Shown here: positions 1 through 7,422 of the stretch, piece after piece | How positions within the stretch are numbered: position 1 is the stretch's first letter | Layout: every line of letters starts with the position of its first letter | The notes under the pieces: model-generated | Told to the model about the DNA's origin: nothing | The model's input: only the letters and a program-made list of their open reading frames with translations | Databases searched by the model: none | Assembly: GCA_019090565.1 (NCBI GenBank) | Contig: JAHRVS010000217.1 | Location: 1-11,150 of the forward strand | Direction: 5' to 3' | Source of the DNA: Gammaproteobacteria bacterium | GTDB lineage: Bacteria > Pseudomonadota > Gammaproteobacteria > Pseudomonadales > UBA3067 | DNA: 11,150 nucleotides | Position numbers and translations under genes: made by a program

Positions 1-2357
1 AAAAAACCTTTAATACGATTAATCAGCTTGTCGCTCTGCCCGCAAGACGTCCACTGATCGGGTATCGACGTGTGGTGCATGGGTAGGTGCATAGCCCCTT
101 CGCAACGCCTGCCCGTGCGTAATTGAGAGACAGGGTCAAACCAAACCTGCTGAATATCTTCGCCCTGATAGGGCTCCAGTGAATGTGCGCCCATCTTATG
201 CATGATATCCGCCCACACCCGCAAAGCACCGCTCGAACCCGTTAAAGGGGTTTTCCCGTTATCATCGCGCCCCACCCAAACCACGGTGAGATAATCTTCA
301 GAATAGCCTGCAAACCAACTGTCTCGCAAACCGTTGGTAGTGCCAGTTTTACCTGCAACCTCAAGGTGATCTGGCAGCACCGTATAAGCCCCCTTCCCAG
401 TACCTTCTCGCATTACAGCTTTTAATCCCTCCGTTAACAACGCAATGGCTTGCGGCTCAAAACGTTGCCCCACCGTAAAGGGGTACCGGCTTAAAGGTTT
501 ACCATCTGCCGCCAGAACTTCGCGAATAGCCCGTAAAGGGGTATTAAACCCTCCCGTGGCAATGGTTTGGTAAAAAGAGGTCACTTCAACCGGCGTCATG
601 CCTGTCCCGCCCAATAACACTGCCGGGTATGCAGGCAAGTCCCTGGTGATACCCATGCGCTTGACCGTCTTCAGCACCTGAGGCAAACCCAGTTCCATTC
701 CCAGGCGAGCAGCAGCTTGATTGTAGGACCGAACCAAGGCCTCCAGTAACGTAACTTGGCCATGGCTGATACGGTCATAGTTCTGCGGCGCCCACAACTT
801 GTCGTCTTCTGCTGTAATTTCGATAGGGGCGTCTTCAATCAAACTGCCCCAGTGGTAACGGGTGTAATCCTCTAACGCCGTAAGATAAATGGCCGGTTTT
901 AATAGAGAACCGATTGGACGTTCGGCATCCAGCGCACGATTAAACCCAGGCAATCGCACATCCCGCCCACCGATCAACCCTAGCACCTCACCGCCATCGG
1001 CAGAGGTGATCACCACCGCGCTTTGAAGACTTTTGGTTGGTAACTGGTAAGCCCGTTCCAACTGTTTTAGGCGCTTTTGCATGGCCTTTTCCGCTGCACC
1101 CTGCAACACCGGGTCCAAACTGGTAAAAATCCGCAGGCCTTCAGTGCTAATATCTTTGTCGTTGTAATCTCGACGCAACTGACGTTTCACCAAATCCATA
1201 TAAGCTGGGTAAGGAGAGTTACTGCGAGGTTTGCGAGCAATGCTCAAAGGTGCCTGAAACGCGCGGTTGTAATCCACCTCAGTAATCACGCCCTGCTCTC
1301 GTAATATCGACAAAACCTGATTGCGGCGCTTCGTCGCTCGTTTGGGGTGACGCCTGGGGTCATACAAAGAGGGGCCTTTGATAATACCCACCAACAAAGC
1401 AATCTGGTTCAATTTAAGCTGCTGAGGTGAACGACCAAAATAATAAGAACTGGCTAAACCCAAGCCGTGAACCCCTTTTGCTCCGTTTTGCCCCAAATAA
1501 ATTTCGTTTAAATAAGCCTCAAGGATTTCCGCTTTGTCATAATGCAGTTCCAGCAACATGGCCATAACAACTTCGATGGCTTTACGCCAATAGCTACGCT
1601 TATCGGTCAAATAGAAATTTTTCACCAACTGCTGAGTCAAGGTGCTGCCACCCTGTTTTATTTTTCCCGCGCGAAGATTCACCAACATTGCCCGTGCGAT
1701 TCCCGACCAGGCAATGCCGCTGTGTTCAAAGTAATCGCGATCTTCCACCGTGAGCAAGGTTTCAATCAGCAGTGGCGGCACGTCCTTGAGCTGAATCAAG
1801 GCACGGTCTTCATTGTGAGACGGATAGAACCCACCAATCAGCATTGGCTCAAGGCGCAACAAGTCAAGGGTTTCAGCCCGCTCATTACCCACTGGCAAAT
1901 GACGAATAACCTTCACTTGGTCACCGGAGAATGTCACCAGCACCTTACGCTGGCGCTCTAAACCATCGAGAAACTGAAAATCATGGGTGAAAAAATGTAC
2001 CCGATTACCCCTGCGGTGATAACTACCTGGCTCCTTCACGGCGGGATCATGGCGATAACGCATCCGCACTAGCTCCGCCTCTAAGGCATCGGCAGTCAGA
2101 GATAGGCCGCTGTATAACTCTAGCGGCCGTGCGTATATTTTGGCGGGCAAAGACCAACGCTTGCCATCGAAGCGCGCCTGCAGCTTCCAATCAAGAAAAA
2201 GCAGCCCCACACCCAGCAATAAAAACACCGCAAACATGGCAGACAGCATGGCACGCAGCCGCCCTTTACCCCCCCCGAAAGTCCCCTTTTTTGGGGTTGG
2301 TGAGCGTTTTTTGCCGCGCTTTCCCTTACCCGCAACGCCTTTTTTTTTACCTGCCAT
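1..2357 (-). CDS. mrcB: Penicillin-binding protein 1B, bifunctional transglycosylase/transpeptidase (3' end cut by window)
   Basis: Class A PBP that polymerises lipid II into glycan strands and cross-links the peptides on the periplasmic face of the inner membrane. I translated 785 codons from the ATG at 2357; the frame is open to base 1. A Lys/Arg/Gly-rich cytoplasmic tail (1-36) precedes one membrane helix (about 38-56). A UB2H-like region lies near 70-150. The GT51 domain carries EDRDYFEHSGI with catalytic Glu205 and the GGSTLTQQLVKN motif. The transpeptidase domain has Ser484 in SLLK, SYN at 544-546 and KTGTT at 670-674. The spacing parallels E. coli PBP1B (844 residues) with an offset near 28, so little beyond a variable tail should be missing. 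The order GT51 then transpeptidase, with a UB2H region, favours PBP1B over PBP1A. Three homopolymer tracts (A9, G8, A6 in the coding sense) fall in the first 35 codons. It is divergent from the PfkB kinase. Confidence 0.95.
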   Translation of the reverse strand, partial: MAGKKKGVAGKGKRGKKRSPTPKKGTFGGGKGRLRAMLSAMFAVFLLLGVGLLFLDWKLQARFDGKRWSLPAKIYARPLELYSGLSLTADALEAELVRMRYRHDPAVKEPGSYHRRGNRVHFFTHDFQFLDGLERQRKVLVTFSGDQVKVIRHLPVGNERAETLDLLRLEPMLIGGFYPSHNEDRALIQLKDVPPLLIETLLTVEDRDYFEHSGIAWSGIARAMLVNLRAGKIKQGGSTLTQQLVKNFYLTDKRSYWRKAIEVVMAMLLELHYDKAEILEAYLNEIYLGQNGAKGVHGLGLASSYYFGRSPQQLKLNQIALLVGIIKGPSLYDPRRHPKRATKRRNQVLSILREQGVITEVDYNRAFQAPLSIARKPRSNSPYPAYMDLVKRQLRRDYNDKDISTEGLRIFTSLDPVLQGAAEKAMQKRLKQLERAYQLPTKSLQSAVVITSADGGEVLGLIGGRDVRLPGFNRALDAERPIGSLLKPAIYLTALEDYTRYHWGSLIEDAPIEITAEDDKLWAPQNYDRISHGQVTLLEALVRSYNQAAARLGMELGLPQVLKTVKRMGITRDLPAYPAVLLGGTGMTPVEVTSFYQTIATGGFNTPLRAIREVLAADGKPLSRYPFTVGQRFEPQAIALLTEGLKAVMREGTGKGAYTVLPDHLEVAGKTGTTNGLRDSWFAGYSEDYLTVVWVGRDDNGKTPLTGSSGALRVWADIMHKMGAHSLEPYQGEDIQQVWFDPVSQLRTGRRCEGAMHLPMHHTSIPDQWTSCGQSDKLINRIKGF

Positions 2358-2407
2358 ACACGCTTATCCGTCTAAACCCTCTATACGGGGCTTAATTAAG
2401 AGCACCT

Positions 2408-2553
2408 TTAAAGTAGTGTCTAAAAATAATAATTTTTATGTAAGAGCAAAAAAGTCTCTCACAGAAAACCGCAGTGTATGCCGGTTTTACAGGAACCTTA
2501 ACCAGTGACGCAGTTATCTGCGTGAAAAAATCATTTTTGAAACTCCCCTTAAA
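2408..2553 (+). repeat. Interspersed repeat, copy A (short, about 146 bases)
   Basis: First of three related intergenic copies. The left 33 bases (2408-2440) align without gaps to 7207-7239 and 10767-10799, ending in ATTTTTATG or a close variant. CCGCAGTGTAT (2469-2479) recurs at 7316-7326 and, with one change, at 10876-10886. Bases 2481-2513 match 10941-10972 with two substitutions and one indel. The right end CATTTTTGAAACTCC resembles the ends of B and C. It lacks the two central modules found in C. The ends form a degenerate inverted repeat around TCTAAAAAT. AGCAC lies at 2401-2405 and at 2554-2558, a possible but not flush target duplication. A perfect hairpin, ACGCAG-TTAT-CTGCGT, spans 2508-2523. 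It lies in the mrcB/kinase divergent spacer, so it may affect the mrcB leader. Confidence 0.75.
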
Positions 2554-2609
2554 AGCACAAATATAGCCGCGTATTCTACCTGAGGCACCCACAAGTCTGC
2601 GCCAAACTT

Positions 2610-2639
2610 TTGTGAAGCAGTTATACTCTTTGATATAAG
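2610..2639 (+). promoter_or_regulatory. Candidate sigma70 promoter of the PfkB kinase gene
   Basis: TTGTGA (2610-2615) and TATAAG (2634-2639) are 18 bases apart, matching 4/6 and 5/6 of consensus, and lie about 50 bases before the kinase start. TATACT at 2622-2627 is an alternative -10 but has no good -35. Read by eye only. Confidence 0.4.
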
Positions 2640-2648
2640 CACCCATTC

Positions 2649-2679
2649 ATCACCCCCTACTACATTTATCACCCCCTAC
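2649..2679 (+). repeat. Perfect 12-base direct repeat in the kinase leader
   Basis: ATCACCCCCTAC occurs at 2649-2660 and 2668-2679, separated by TACATTT, a period of 19. The second copy ends one base before the AGGAGG ribosome binding site (2681-2686). It lies in the predicted 5' untranslated leader, so it could be a regulator- or RNA-binding site, or just a local duplication. Confidence 0.7.
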
Positions 2680-2690
2680 CAGGAGGCCCT

Positions 2691-3695
2691 ATGACCCGTT
2701 ATCACGTTTACGCCATCGGCAATGCGATTGTAGATAAAGAGTTCGAGGTCGGCGATGCCCTCTTCGTCGAAGAAGGCATTACCAAAGGTCAAATGACGCT
2801 GGTAGAAGCACCCGAACAACAAACCTTGATCGACACACTCAAGTCCCGCTATGGGTTAAAAAAACGCGCCAGTGGTGGTTCAGCAGCAAACACCGTAATG
2901 GCCACCCAGTGCTTTGGCGGAAAAACCTTTTTATCGTGTAAAGTTGCAGCGGATGAGCCGGGTGATTTTTACGCCCACGATTTGGCCGCAGCCGGTATTC
3001 ACAGCAACCTAAAAGTCGAGCGTGAAGCCGGCACCACCGGCCGCTGCGTTGTGATGGTCAGCCCTGATGCAGAACGCACCATGCTCACTTGTCTTGGTAT
3101 TGCCGGCGGCATCAGTGAAATGGAACTCGTGCCCGACCTGATTGAGTTGTCCGAATACGTCTACATTGAAGGTTATCTGGTCACCTCTGACAGCGCTCGC
3201 GCTGCGGCCATTAAAGCCAAGTCTATTGCAGAAAAGAACACCAAAAAAGTGGCCCTCACTTTTTCTGATCCCAGCATGGTCGAACACTTCAAACCTGGGT
3301 TAGAGGAAATGATTGGCGAAGGTGTCGACCTGCTTTTTTGTAATCAAGAAGAAGCCCTGATTTGGACCGGCTGCCAGTCACTCGACGATGCCATTGACGT
3401 GCTTAAAAAATCCGCCAAGCAGTTTGCCGTCACTCGAGGCGCCGAAGGCGCACTACTTTATGATGGTGAAAAAATCATTGATATCGCCCCCTATTCTGCC
3501 AAAGCCGTTGACACCAATGGTGCTGGAGACATGTTCGCGGGCGCGTTTCTTTATGGCATTACCCACGGCTTGAGTTTCGAAGAAGCCGGAAAATTAGCCA
3601 GTTATGCCGCATCCATCACCGTTTCAACCTTTGGGCCTCGCCTAGAACCCGAACAATACCGGCTGGTATTGCAAGATTTTGAGGCCATCAAGTAA
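2691..3695 (+). CDS. PfkB/ribokinase-family kinase, adenosine-kinase-like
   Basis: ATP-dependent kinase of the PfkB fold, 334 residues, predicted cytosolic. Proteins with this N-terminus are usually annotated as adenosine kinase (adenosine to AMP) or sugar kinase in gammaproteobacteria; the substrate cannot be settled from sequence. The substrate-side motif GGSAANT lies at 62-68. The C-terminal PfkB signature DTNGAGDMFAGAF begins at 274; it contains the anion hole and catalytic base Asp280. NQEE (218-221) fits the conserved N-x-x-E that coordinates magnesium and phosphate. The length is normal for the family. The start ATG has a strong AGGAGG at 2681-2686, four bases upstream. The gene stands alone: it is divergent from mrcB and converges on sfsA with only three bases between stop codons and no visible terminator hairpin. 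Confidence 0.88.
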   Translation: MTRYHVYAIGNAIVDKEFEVGDALFVEEGITKGQMTLVEAPEQQTLIDTLKSRYGLKKRASGGSAANTVMATQCFGGKTFLSCKVAADEPGDFYAHDLAAAGIHSNLKVEREAGTTGRCVVMVSPDAERTMLTCLGIAGGISEMELVPDLIELSEYVYIEGYLVTSDSARAAAIKAKSIAEKNTKKVALTFSDPSMVEHFKPGLEEMIGEGVDLLFCNQEEALIWTGCQSLDDAIDVLKKSAKQFAVTRGAEGALLYDGEKIIDIAPYSAKAVDTNGAGDMFAGAFLYGITHGLSFEEAGKLASYAASITVSTFGPRLEPEQYRLVLQDFEAIK

Positions 3696-3698
3696 AAC

Positions 3699-4409
3699 TC
3701 ATAGAATAACCGGAATTGCGTGAGTCAGGTTTATGGCATCGGGGGAAATTTCCGATGCATAAGCCATGACCTCCACCCCGCATTTCACAGATTCACGTAA
3801 CAATTGACCATATTCAGGGTCAATTTCATCCGCCGGCTCAACAGATTCAATTCCACTGTTAAGCGCACAGAAAAAAAGCACAGCCCTTGCGCCCTTTTCT
3901 TTCACTGCCATTAATTCACGCAAGTGTTTTGCACCTCGGGTGGTGACCGCGTCGGGGAATAATCCTCGCCCACCTTCCATACCCAGAGTGACACTTTTAA
4001 CCTCCACATAACATTGGGGCAATTGCTTGTGGGCGTCCAATAAAAAATCGATACGGCTGCGTTCCTCCCCATAAGGCACCTCTGCACGAACCGACCCATA
4101 ACCACAAAGCGCTTTAATATCACCGGCCAAAATCGCCTCCTTAACCAAGGCATTCGCCCGATGGGTGTTGATGCAGGCCAAGTGGCCGCCCTCCACCCTT
4201 ACCAGCTCCCACGTATGAGGGTACTTGCGCTTTGGATTGTCACTTCGGGAAATCCACACTGGGCTGCCTTGCGTGCCACAGCGACGCATAGACCCCGTAT
4301 TTGGGCAGTGGATAGTAATGACCTCTCCGCTTTCCAGCTCAATATCAGCAAGAAAGCGTTTATAACGTTTCACCAGGGTCGCTTGGAGCAAAGATTCTGA
4401 AAATTTCAT
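3699..4409 (-). CDS. sfsA: Sugar fermentation stimulation protein A
   Basis: SfsA-family protein, 236 residues, close to E. coli SfsA (234) along the whole length. The family is named from an E. coli effect on maltose metabolism; its exact biochemical role is uncertain, and nucleic-acid binding and a nuclease-like fold have been proposed. Visible signatures are the N-terminal ATLVKRYKRFLADI and HCPNTGSM (34-41), then KRKYPHTWEL. A nuclease-like acidic set follows: RSRIDF (Asp121) and YVEVKSVTL (Glu136, Lys138). The frame extends 32 codons further upstream, but E. coli SfsA begins exactly at the internal MKFS, so I chose the ATG at 4409. That ATG overlaps the TGA of the aminotransferase gene (ATGA), which suggests translational coupling in one operon. 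Confidence 0.93.
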   Translation of the reverse strand: MKFSESLLQATLVKRYKRFLADIELESGEVITIHCPNTGSMRRCGTQGSPVWISRSDNPKRKYPHTWELVRVEGGHLACINTHRANALVKEAILAGDIKALCGYGSVRAEVPYGEERSRIDFLLDAHKQLPQCYVEVKSVTLGMEGGRGLFPDAVTTRGAKHLRELMAVKEKGARAVLFFCALNSGIESVEPADEIDPEYGQLLRESVKCGVEVMAYASEISPDAINLTHAIPVIL

Positions 4410-5584
4410 CGACTTAAAAACTTCTCGATACGGTCTACGCCAATTTGTAAGCGGTCGATAGAAGTCGTATAAGCAAAGCGAATCATCTGCTGGGTACGGT
4501 GGCAACCAAAATCAATCCCTGGGGTCACCGCAACCCCCGCCTCCTCAAGCAGCTGGTAACAAAACGCGTAACCATTTTCGGTAAACCGTTGAGCATTTGC
4601 ATACAGGTAAAACGCACCCTGAGGGCAATGAGGAATGTCAAACCCCAGCCCCCTCAGCGCCGGTAACAGAAAGTCTCGGCGTGCTTTAAAAGCCAAACGC
4701 CTCTCTTCCATTTCCTGCTGAGCCAGTGGGTTAAAAGCGGCTAAGGCGGCATACTGGGAAACCGTCGGCGGTGAAATAAAATAATTTTGGGCCAGCTTTT
4801 CTATACCCGGCACCAAGGCCTCTGGCACAATCATCCAACCCAATCGCCAACCTGTCATGCCAAAGTATTTTGAAAAACTATTTATCACAATGGCATCTGG
4901 GCAACTTTCCAGCACGGTATGAACCGAGCTTCCATAGGTCAGGCCGTGGTAAATTTCATCAACGATCATCCAGCCTTGCCGAGCCCGCACCACGTCACCC
5001 AGGTCGTTGAGCACTTGTTTGCTCAATATTCCCCCTGTCGGGTTCGCCGGTGAGGCGAGCAAAACACCGCAGCTCGTAGGGGTCCAGTGTTTCGCCAACA
5101 GCTCCGGCGTGAGCCCGTAGCCATTATTTGCATCCACCGGCACCATCATGGCTTCACCGCCCACCAGCTGTAAAAAGTGCCTATTGCAGGGATAACCTGG
5201 GTCCGCCATAAGCAAATTATCCCCAGGATTGACCAATAAAGCAGCCGCCAGCAACAACGCTCCCGATGCACCCGTTGTCACCACCACTTGATCCCGCTTC
5301 ACCCTCACGCCATAAGTTGAAAAATAATAATCCGCAATTTTTTCACGTAACTCTGGCAGCCCCAATGCAGAGGTGTAATGGGTCTTTCCTGCCGCCAAAG
5401 CCCGCTCAGCGGCTTCCGCAATAGGCTTAGGCGTCGGAAAGTCAGGCTCTCCCACCTCCATGTGAATAATATCAGCCCCTTCGCTCTCCAACTGTTTTGC
5501 TCTAGTGAGTATTTCCATCACGCGAAAAGGGGCCACTCGGTCTACACGTTTGGCCCAGCGCCGGGGTAGCTCTTGCTCAATCAA
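4406..5584 (-). CDS. Class I/II PLP-dependent aminotransferase
   Basis: Fold-type I aminotransferase, 392 residues, cytosolic; it probably transfers an amino group from an amino acid to a 2-oxo acid, but the specificity is not determinable here. Visible residues are SPANPTG (178-184), Asp209 and Tyr212 in VDEIYHG for the PLP ring, and SFSKYFGMTGWRLGW with Schiff-base Lys239. Arg369 in IRFAYTTS is the substrate carboxylate ligand. The opening VGEPDFPTP (44-52) is typical. The start is a TTG at 5584: an in-frame stop lies just upstream, GAGGA sits nine bases before it, and related proteins begin about 20 residues before the VM(E/A) motif. A later ATG at residue 23 is less likely. It is the first gene of a two-gene minus-strand unit with sfsA. 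A probable aminotransferase also lies next to dksA in Pseudomonas. Confidence 0.9.
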   Translation of the reverse strand: MIEQELPRRWAKRVDRVAPFRVMEILTRAKQLESEGADIIHMEVGEPDFPTPKPIAEAAERALAAGKTHYTSALGLPELREKIADYYFSTYGVRVKRDQVVVTTGASGALLLAAALLVNPGDNLLMADPGYPCNRHFLQLVGGEAMMVPVDANNGYGLTPELLAKHWTPTSCGVLLASPANPTGGILSKQVLNDLGDVVRARQGWMIVDEIYHGLTYGSSVHTVLESCPDAIVINSFSKYFGMTGWRLGWMIVPEALVPGIEKLAQNYFISPPTVSQYAALAAFNPLAQQEMEERRLAFKARRDFLLPALRGLGFDIPHCPQGAFYLYANAQRFTENGYAFCYQLLEEAGVAVTPGIDFGCHRTQQMIRFAYTTSIDRLQIGVDRIEKFLSR

Positions 5585-5663
5585 TGACTTCGATCCTCAC
5601 AGCACATGCCCAGAAAATAGAAAATGGGACGTCATCACAAAAAAAGACCATATTAACCTGAAC

Positions 5664-5685
5664 AAGGGTGATTTCATCCTTTTTT
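5664..5685 (+). terminator. Hairpin plus T-run, terminator-like, in divergent spacer
   Basis: AAGGGTGA-TT-TCATCCTT (5664-5681) can form an eight-pair stem with one G-U pair, followed by TTTT continuing the T-run. It has the form of a weak intrinsic terminator reading plus. No plus-strand gene ends upstream, and the likely dksA promoter lies downstream, so it could end antisense transcription from the aminotransferase gene or a short unannotated RNA. It may also be chance. Confidence 0.35.
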
Positions 5686-5717
5686 AACAGCCTGCTAAGC
5701 TCCCTAGAGAACTGTAT

Positions 5718-5747
5718 TTTTGTCACCAATTGACGTCTCTCACAAAA
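5718..5747. promoter_or_regulatory. Possible operator dyad upstream of the dksA promoter
   Basis: TTTTGTCA (5718-5725) and TCACAAAA (5740-5747) are inverted with 7 of 8 matching positions and 14 bases between. The right half lies in GACGTC-TC-TCACAAAA, and a near copy, GACGTC-A-TCACAAAA, occurs at 5628-5642 close to the aminotransferase start. The factor is unknown, and AT-rich sequence makes chance matches easy. Confidence 0.25.
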
Positions 5748-5782
5748 CAACTACAATAAAACCTTAAAAATTGCGTCTAAAC

Positions 5783-5811
5783 TTGCGAAAACCTTGGATC
5801 ACTGTTATAGA
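5783..5811 (+). promoter_or_regulatory. Candidate sigma70 promoter of dksA-gluQRS
   Basis: TTGCGA (5783-5788) and TATAGA (5806-5811) have the ideal 17-base spacing and sit 38 bases before the dksA ATG. GAGG (5840-5843) is the ribosome binding site, six bases before the ATG. Confidence 0.5.
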
Positions 5812-5849
5812 TGCACGCCAGAAAAACTTGGATGTAAACGAGGCCCGTC

Positions 5850-6293
5850 ATGGCGACAAAAAAAACGTCTCCCGCAAAAGATACTTATCAAGCCTTCACC
5901 CCCTATAAAGAAAAAAAGGGTGAAGAATATATGAACGAAAAACAAGGTGCACACTTTAAGTCTATTCTAGAAAACTGGCGCAATGAATTGATGGAAGAAG
6001 TGGACCGCACTGTTGATCACATGAAAGACGACGCAGGCAGCTTGCCCGACCCCAGTGATCGCGCCTCACAAGAAGAAGAATTTAGTCTTGAGCTACGCAC
6101 CCGAGATCGAGAGCGCAAACTAATCAAAAAAATCGAAAAAACCCTGAAAAAGTTGCAGGAAGAAGATTACGGTTTTTGTGACACTTGCGGCATTGACATT
6201 GGCATTAAGCGCCTTGAAGCCCGCCCAACTGCCACGCAATGCATCGACTGTAAAACGCTGGATGAAATCAAAGAAAAACAGATAGTTGGGTAG
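5850..6293 (+). CDS. dksA: RNA polymerase-binding transcription factor DksA
   Basis: Binds the RNA polymerase secondary channel and, with ppGpp, mediates the stringent response: it represses rRNA promoters and activates amino-acid promoters. The product is 147 residues (E. coli 151) and aligns throughout, with YMNEKQGAHFKSIL at 27-40. The coiled-coil tip DPSDRA carries Asp67 and Asp70, the equivalents of E. coli Asp71 and Asp74. EEEFSLELR and RDRERKLIKKIEKTLKK form the second coiled-coil arm. A full four-cysteine zinc finger is present (Cys110, Cys113, Cys131, Cys134), so this is the zinc-containing form rather than a DksA2-type paralogue. The short N-terminal extension is rich in Lys and Thr. 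It is first in an operon with gluQRS, nine bases downstream, with no terminator visible between them. Confidence 0.97.
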   Translation: MATKKTSPAKDTYQAFTPYKEKKGEEYMNEKQGAHFKSILENWRNELMEEVDRTVDHMKDDAGSLPDPSDRASQEEEFSLELRTRDRERKLIKKIEKTLKKLQEEDYGFCDTCGIDIGIKRLEARPTATQCIDCKTLDEIKEKQIVG

Positions 6294-6302
6294 CAAGGTT
6301 AC

Positions 6303-7211
6303 TTGGGCGTTAACAGTAAACTGCTAACGCCTTATCGTGGCCGTTTTGCCCCGTCCCCCACTGGCCCACTTCACTTTGGCTCCTTGGTCGCCGCACTAGG
6401 CAGCTTTTTAGATGCCCAGCAGCACAATGGTAGCTGGCTAGTTCGCATCGAAGACCTCGACCCTCCTCGAGAGCAAGTCGGCGCCAGTGCCAGCATCCTG
6501 CGCACCCTAGAGAGCTTTCATTTATTCTGGGATGAAGACGTCCTCTACCAACATCAACGCCATGCCCTCTACGAAGACCACTGCCAACAGCTACTGGCTT
6601 TAAACAGAGGCTTTTACTGCTCTTGCAGCCGCTCCCAACTCAAGGGTTCCCACCACATCTACCCCGGCACCTGCCGAAACCACCTCCAGCCACAAAACAG
6701 CCCATGCGCCATCCGCTTCAGAATCGATGATGAAGAACTCTGTTTCCACGATCAAATACAAGGCCAATACTGTCAACACTTACGCAAGGACGTCGGCGAC
6801 ATTGTCATCAAACGTAAAGACCAACTTTATGCCTACCAGCTTGCCGTAGTGTGTGATGATCACGCACAAGGAGTTACCCATGTCGTGCGCGGTAGTGATT
6901 TGTTAGACAACACCCCTCGCCAGCTTGCCCTCTATCGTGCTCTGCGCTACCCCATGCCTTGTTACGCACACCTGCCAATCGTCGTAAACGAAACAGGGCA
7001 AAAACTCAGCAAGCAAAACCAGGCTTTGCCCTTGTCGCAACAAGATCCGCGGCCCACACTGCTCCATGCATTAGCTGCTTTGCAGCTCCACCCCCCTAAA
7101 GAACTACGCTCAAACAACCTTGACGATATCCTTCTGTGGGCCAACAATAACTGGAACCCTTCTTTGCTCTCGAAGCAACGCAGCAGCCTTTGCCCGCAAC
7201 ATCTACTTTAG
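6303..7211 (+). CDS. gluQRS: Glutamyl-Q tRNA(Asp) synthetase
   Basis: Truncated GluRS paralogue that activates glutamate and attaches it to queuosine at the tRNA-Asp anticodon wobble base. The product is 302 residues (E. coli 308). RFAPSPTGPLHFGS contains the HIGH-equivalent HFGS (24-27). RIEDLDPPRE follows. The zinc site is Cys106, Cys108, Tyr120 and Cys124. KLSKQ (234-238) is the KMSKS-equivalent. No anticodon-binding domain is present, as expected. The start is a TTG at 6303, with AAGG four bases before it; a later CTG would also keep the catalytic domain. The location directly after dksA is conserved in gammaproteobacteria. The last codons and the TAG fall in the left end of repeat B, so the C-terminal residues may have been altered by the repeat. 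Confidence 0.93.
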   Translation: MGVNSKLLTPYRGRFAPSPTGPLHFGSLVAALGSFLDAQQHNGSWLVRIEDLDPPREQVGASASILRTLESFHLFWDEDVLYQHQRHALYEDHCQQLLALNRGFYCSCSRSQLKGSHHIYPGTCRNHLQPQNSPCAIRFRIDDEELCFHDQIQGQYCQHLRKDVGDIVIKRKDQLYAYQLAVVCDDHAQGVTHVVRGSDLLDNTPRQLALYRALRYPMPCYAHLPIVVNETGQKLSKQNQALPLSQQDPRPTLLHALAALQLHPPKELRSNNLDDILLWANNNWNPSLLSKQRSSLCPQHLL

Positions 7212-7393
7212 GGCATTTTTAAAAACAGCAATTTTCATGTGAGAACAAGAAAGCCCCGCACGGAAGACTGCATGGATTCAAAAAGTAGAGCAATGCAGGA
7301 CGCAACTGCAGAGAGCCGCAGTGTATTGGGCAACCACAAGGGTTCAAGAACGCAGCTAGCACGTGGAAAGTACATTTTTAGAAGCGCCCTTTA
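7207..7393 (+). repeat. Interspersed repeat, copy B (about 187 bases)
   Basis: Second copy of the family. It begins TTTAGGGC at 7207 and ends near GCGCCCTTTA (7384-7393), giving the clearest inverted ends: AGGGC then TT-TAAAAA on the left, and the reverse complement of TTTTTAGAAGCGCCCT on the right. Bases 7285-7305 are identical to 10845-10865 in copy C, and GACTGCATGGAT (7266-7277) equals 10826-10837. It lacks the 32-base module shared by A and C (2481-2513, 10941-10972). It fills most of the spacer between gluQRS and cbrX, so any cbrX-cbrA promoter must lie in it, in the remaining 29 bases, or upstream. Confidence 0.75.
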
Positions 7394-7422
7394 ATACGCG
7401 ACACCTTCACTAGGACATTGTT

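Noticed and set aside
1542..1961. 139-codon plus-strand frame opposite mrcB
   Set aside because: It is antisense to the glycosyltransferase domain, whose motifs are intact on the minus strand.
2129..2508. Plus-strand frames of 88 and 122 codons opposite the mrcB start
   Set aside because: They lie mostly antisense to the well-supported PBP1B N-terminus and have low-complexity composition with no recognisable motif.
2392..2646. 84-codon minus-strand frame in the mrcB/kinase spacer
   Set aside because: It runs through repeat A and the candidate kinase promoter, and shows no recognisable domain.
3690..3702. Bidirectional terminator between the converging kinase and sfsA genes
   Set aside because: Only three bases separate the stop codons and no hairpin with a T-run is visible.
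4410..4505. Longer sfsA reading frame starting 32 codons upstream
   Set aside because: It would overlap the aminotransferase gene by about 100 bases, and the E. coli SfsA N-terminus aligns exactly with the internal ATG at 4409.
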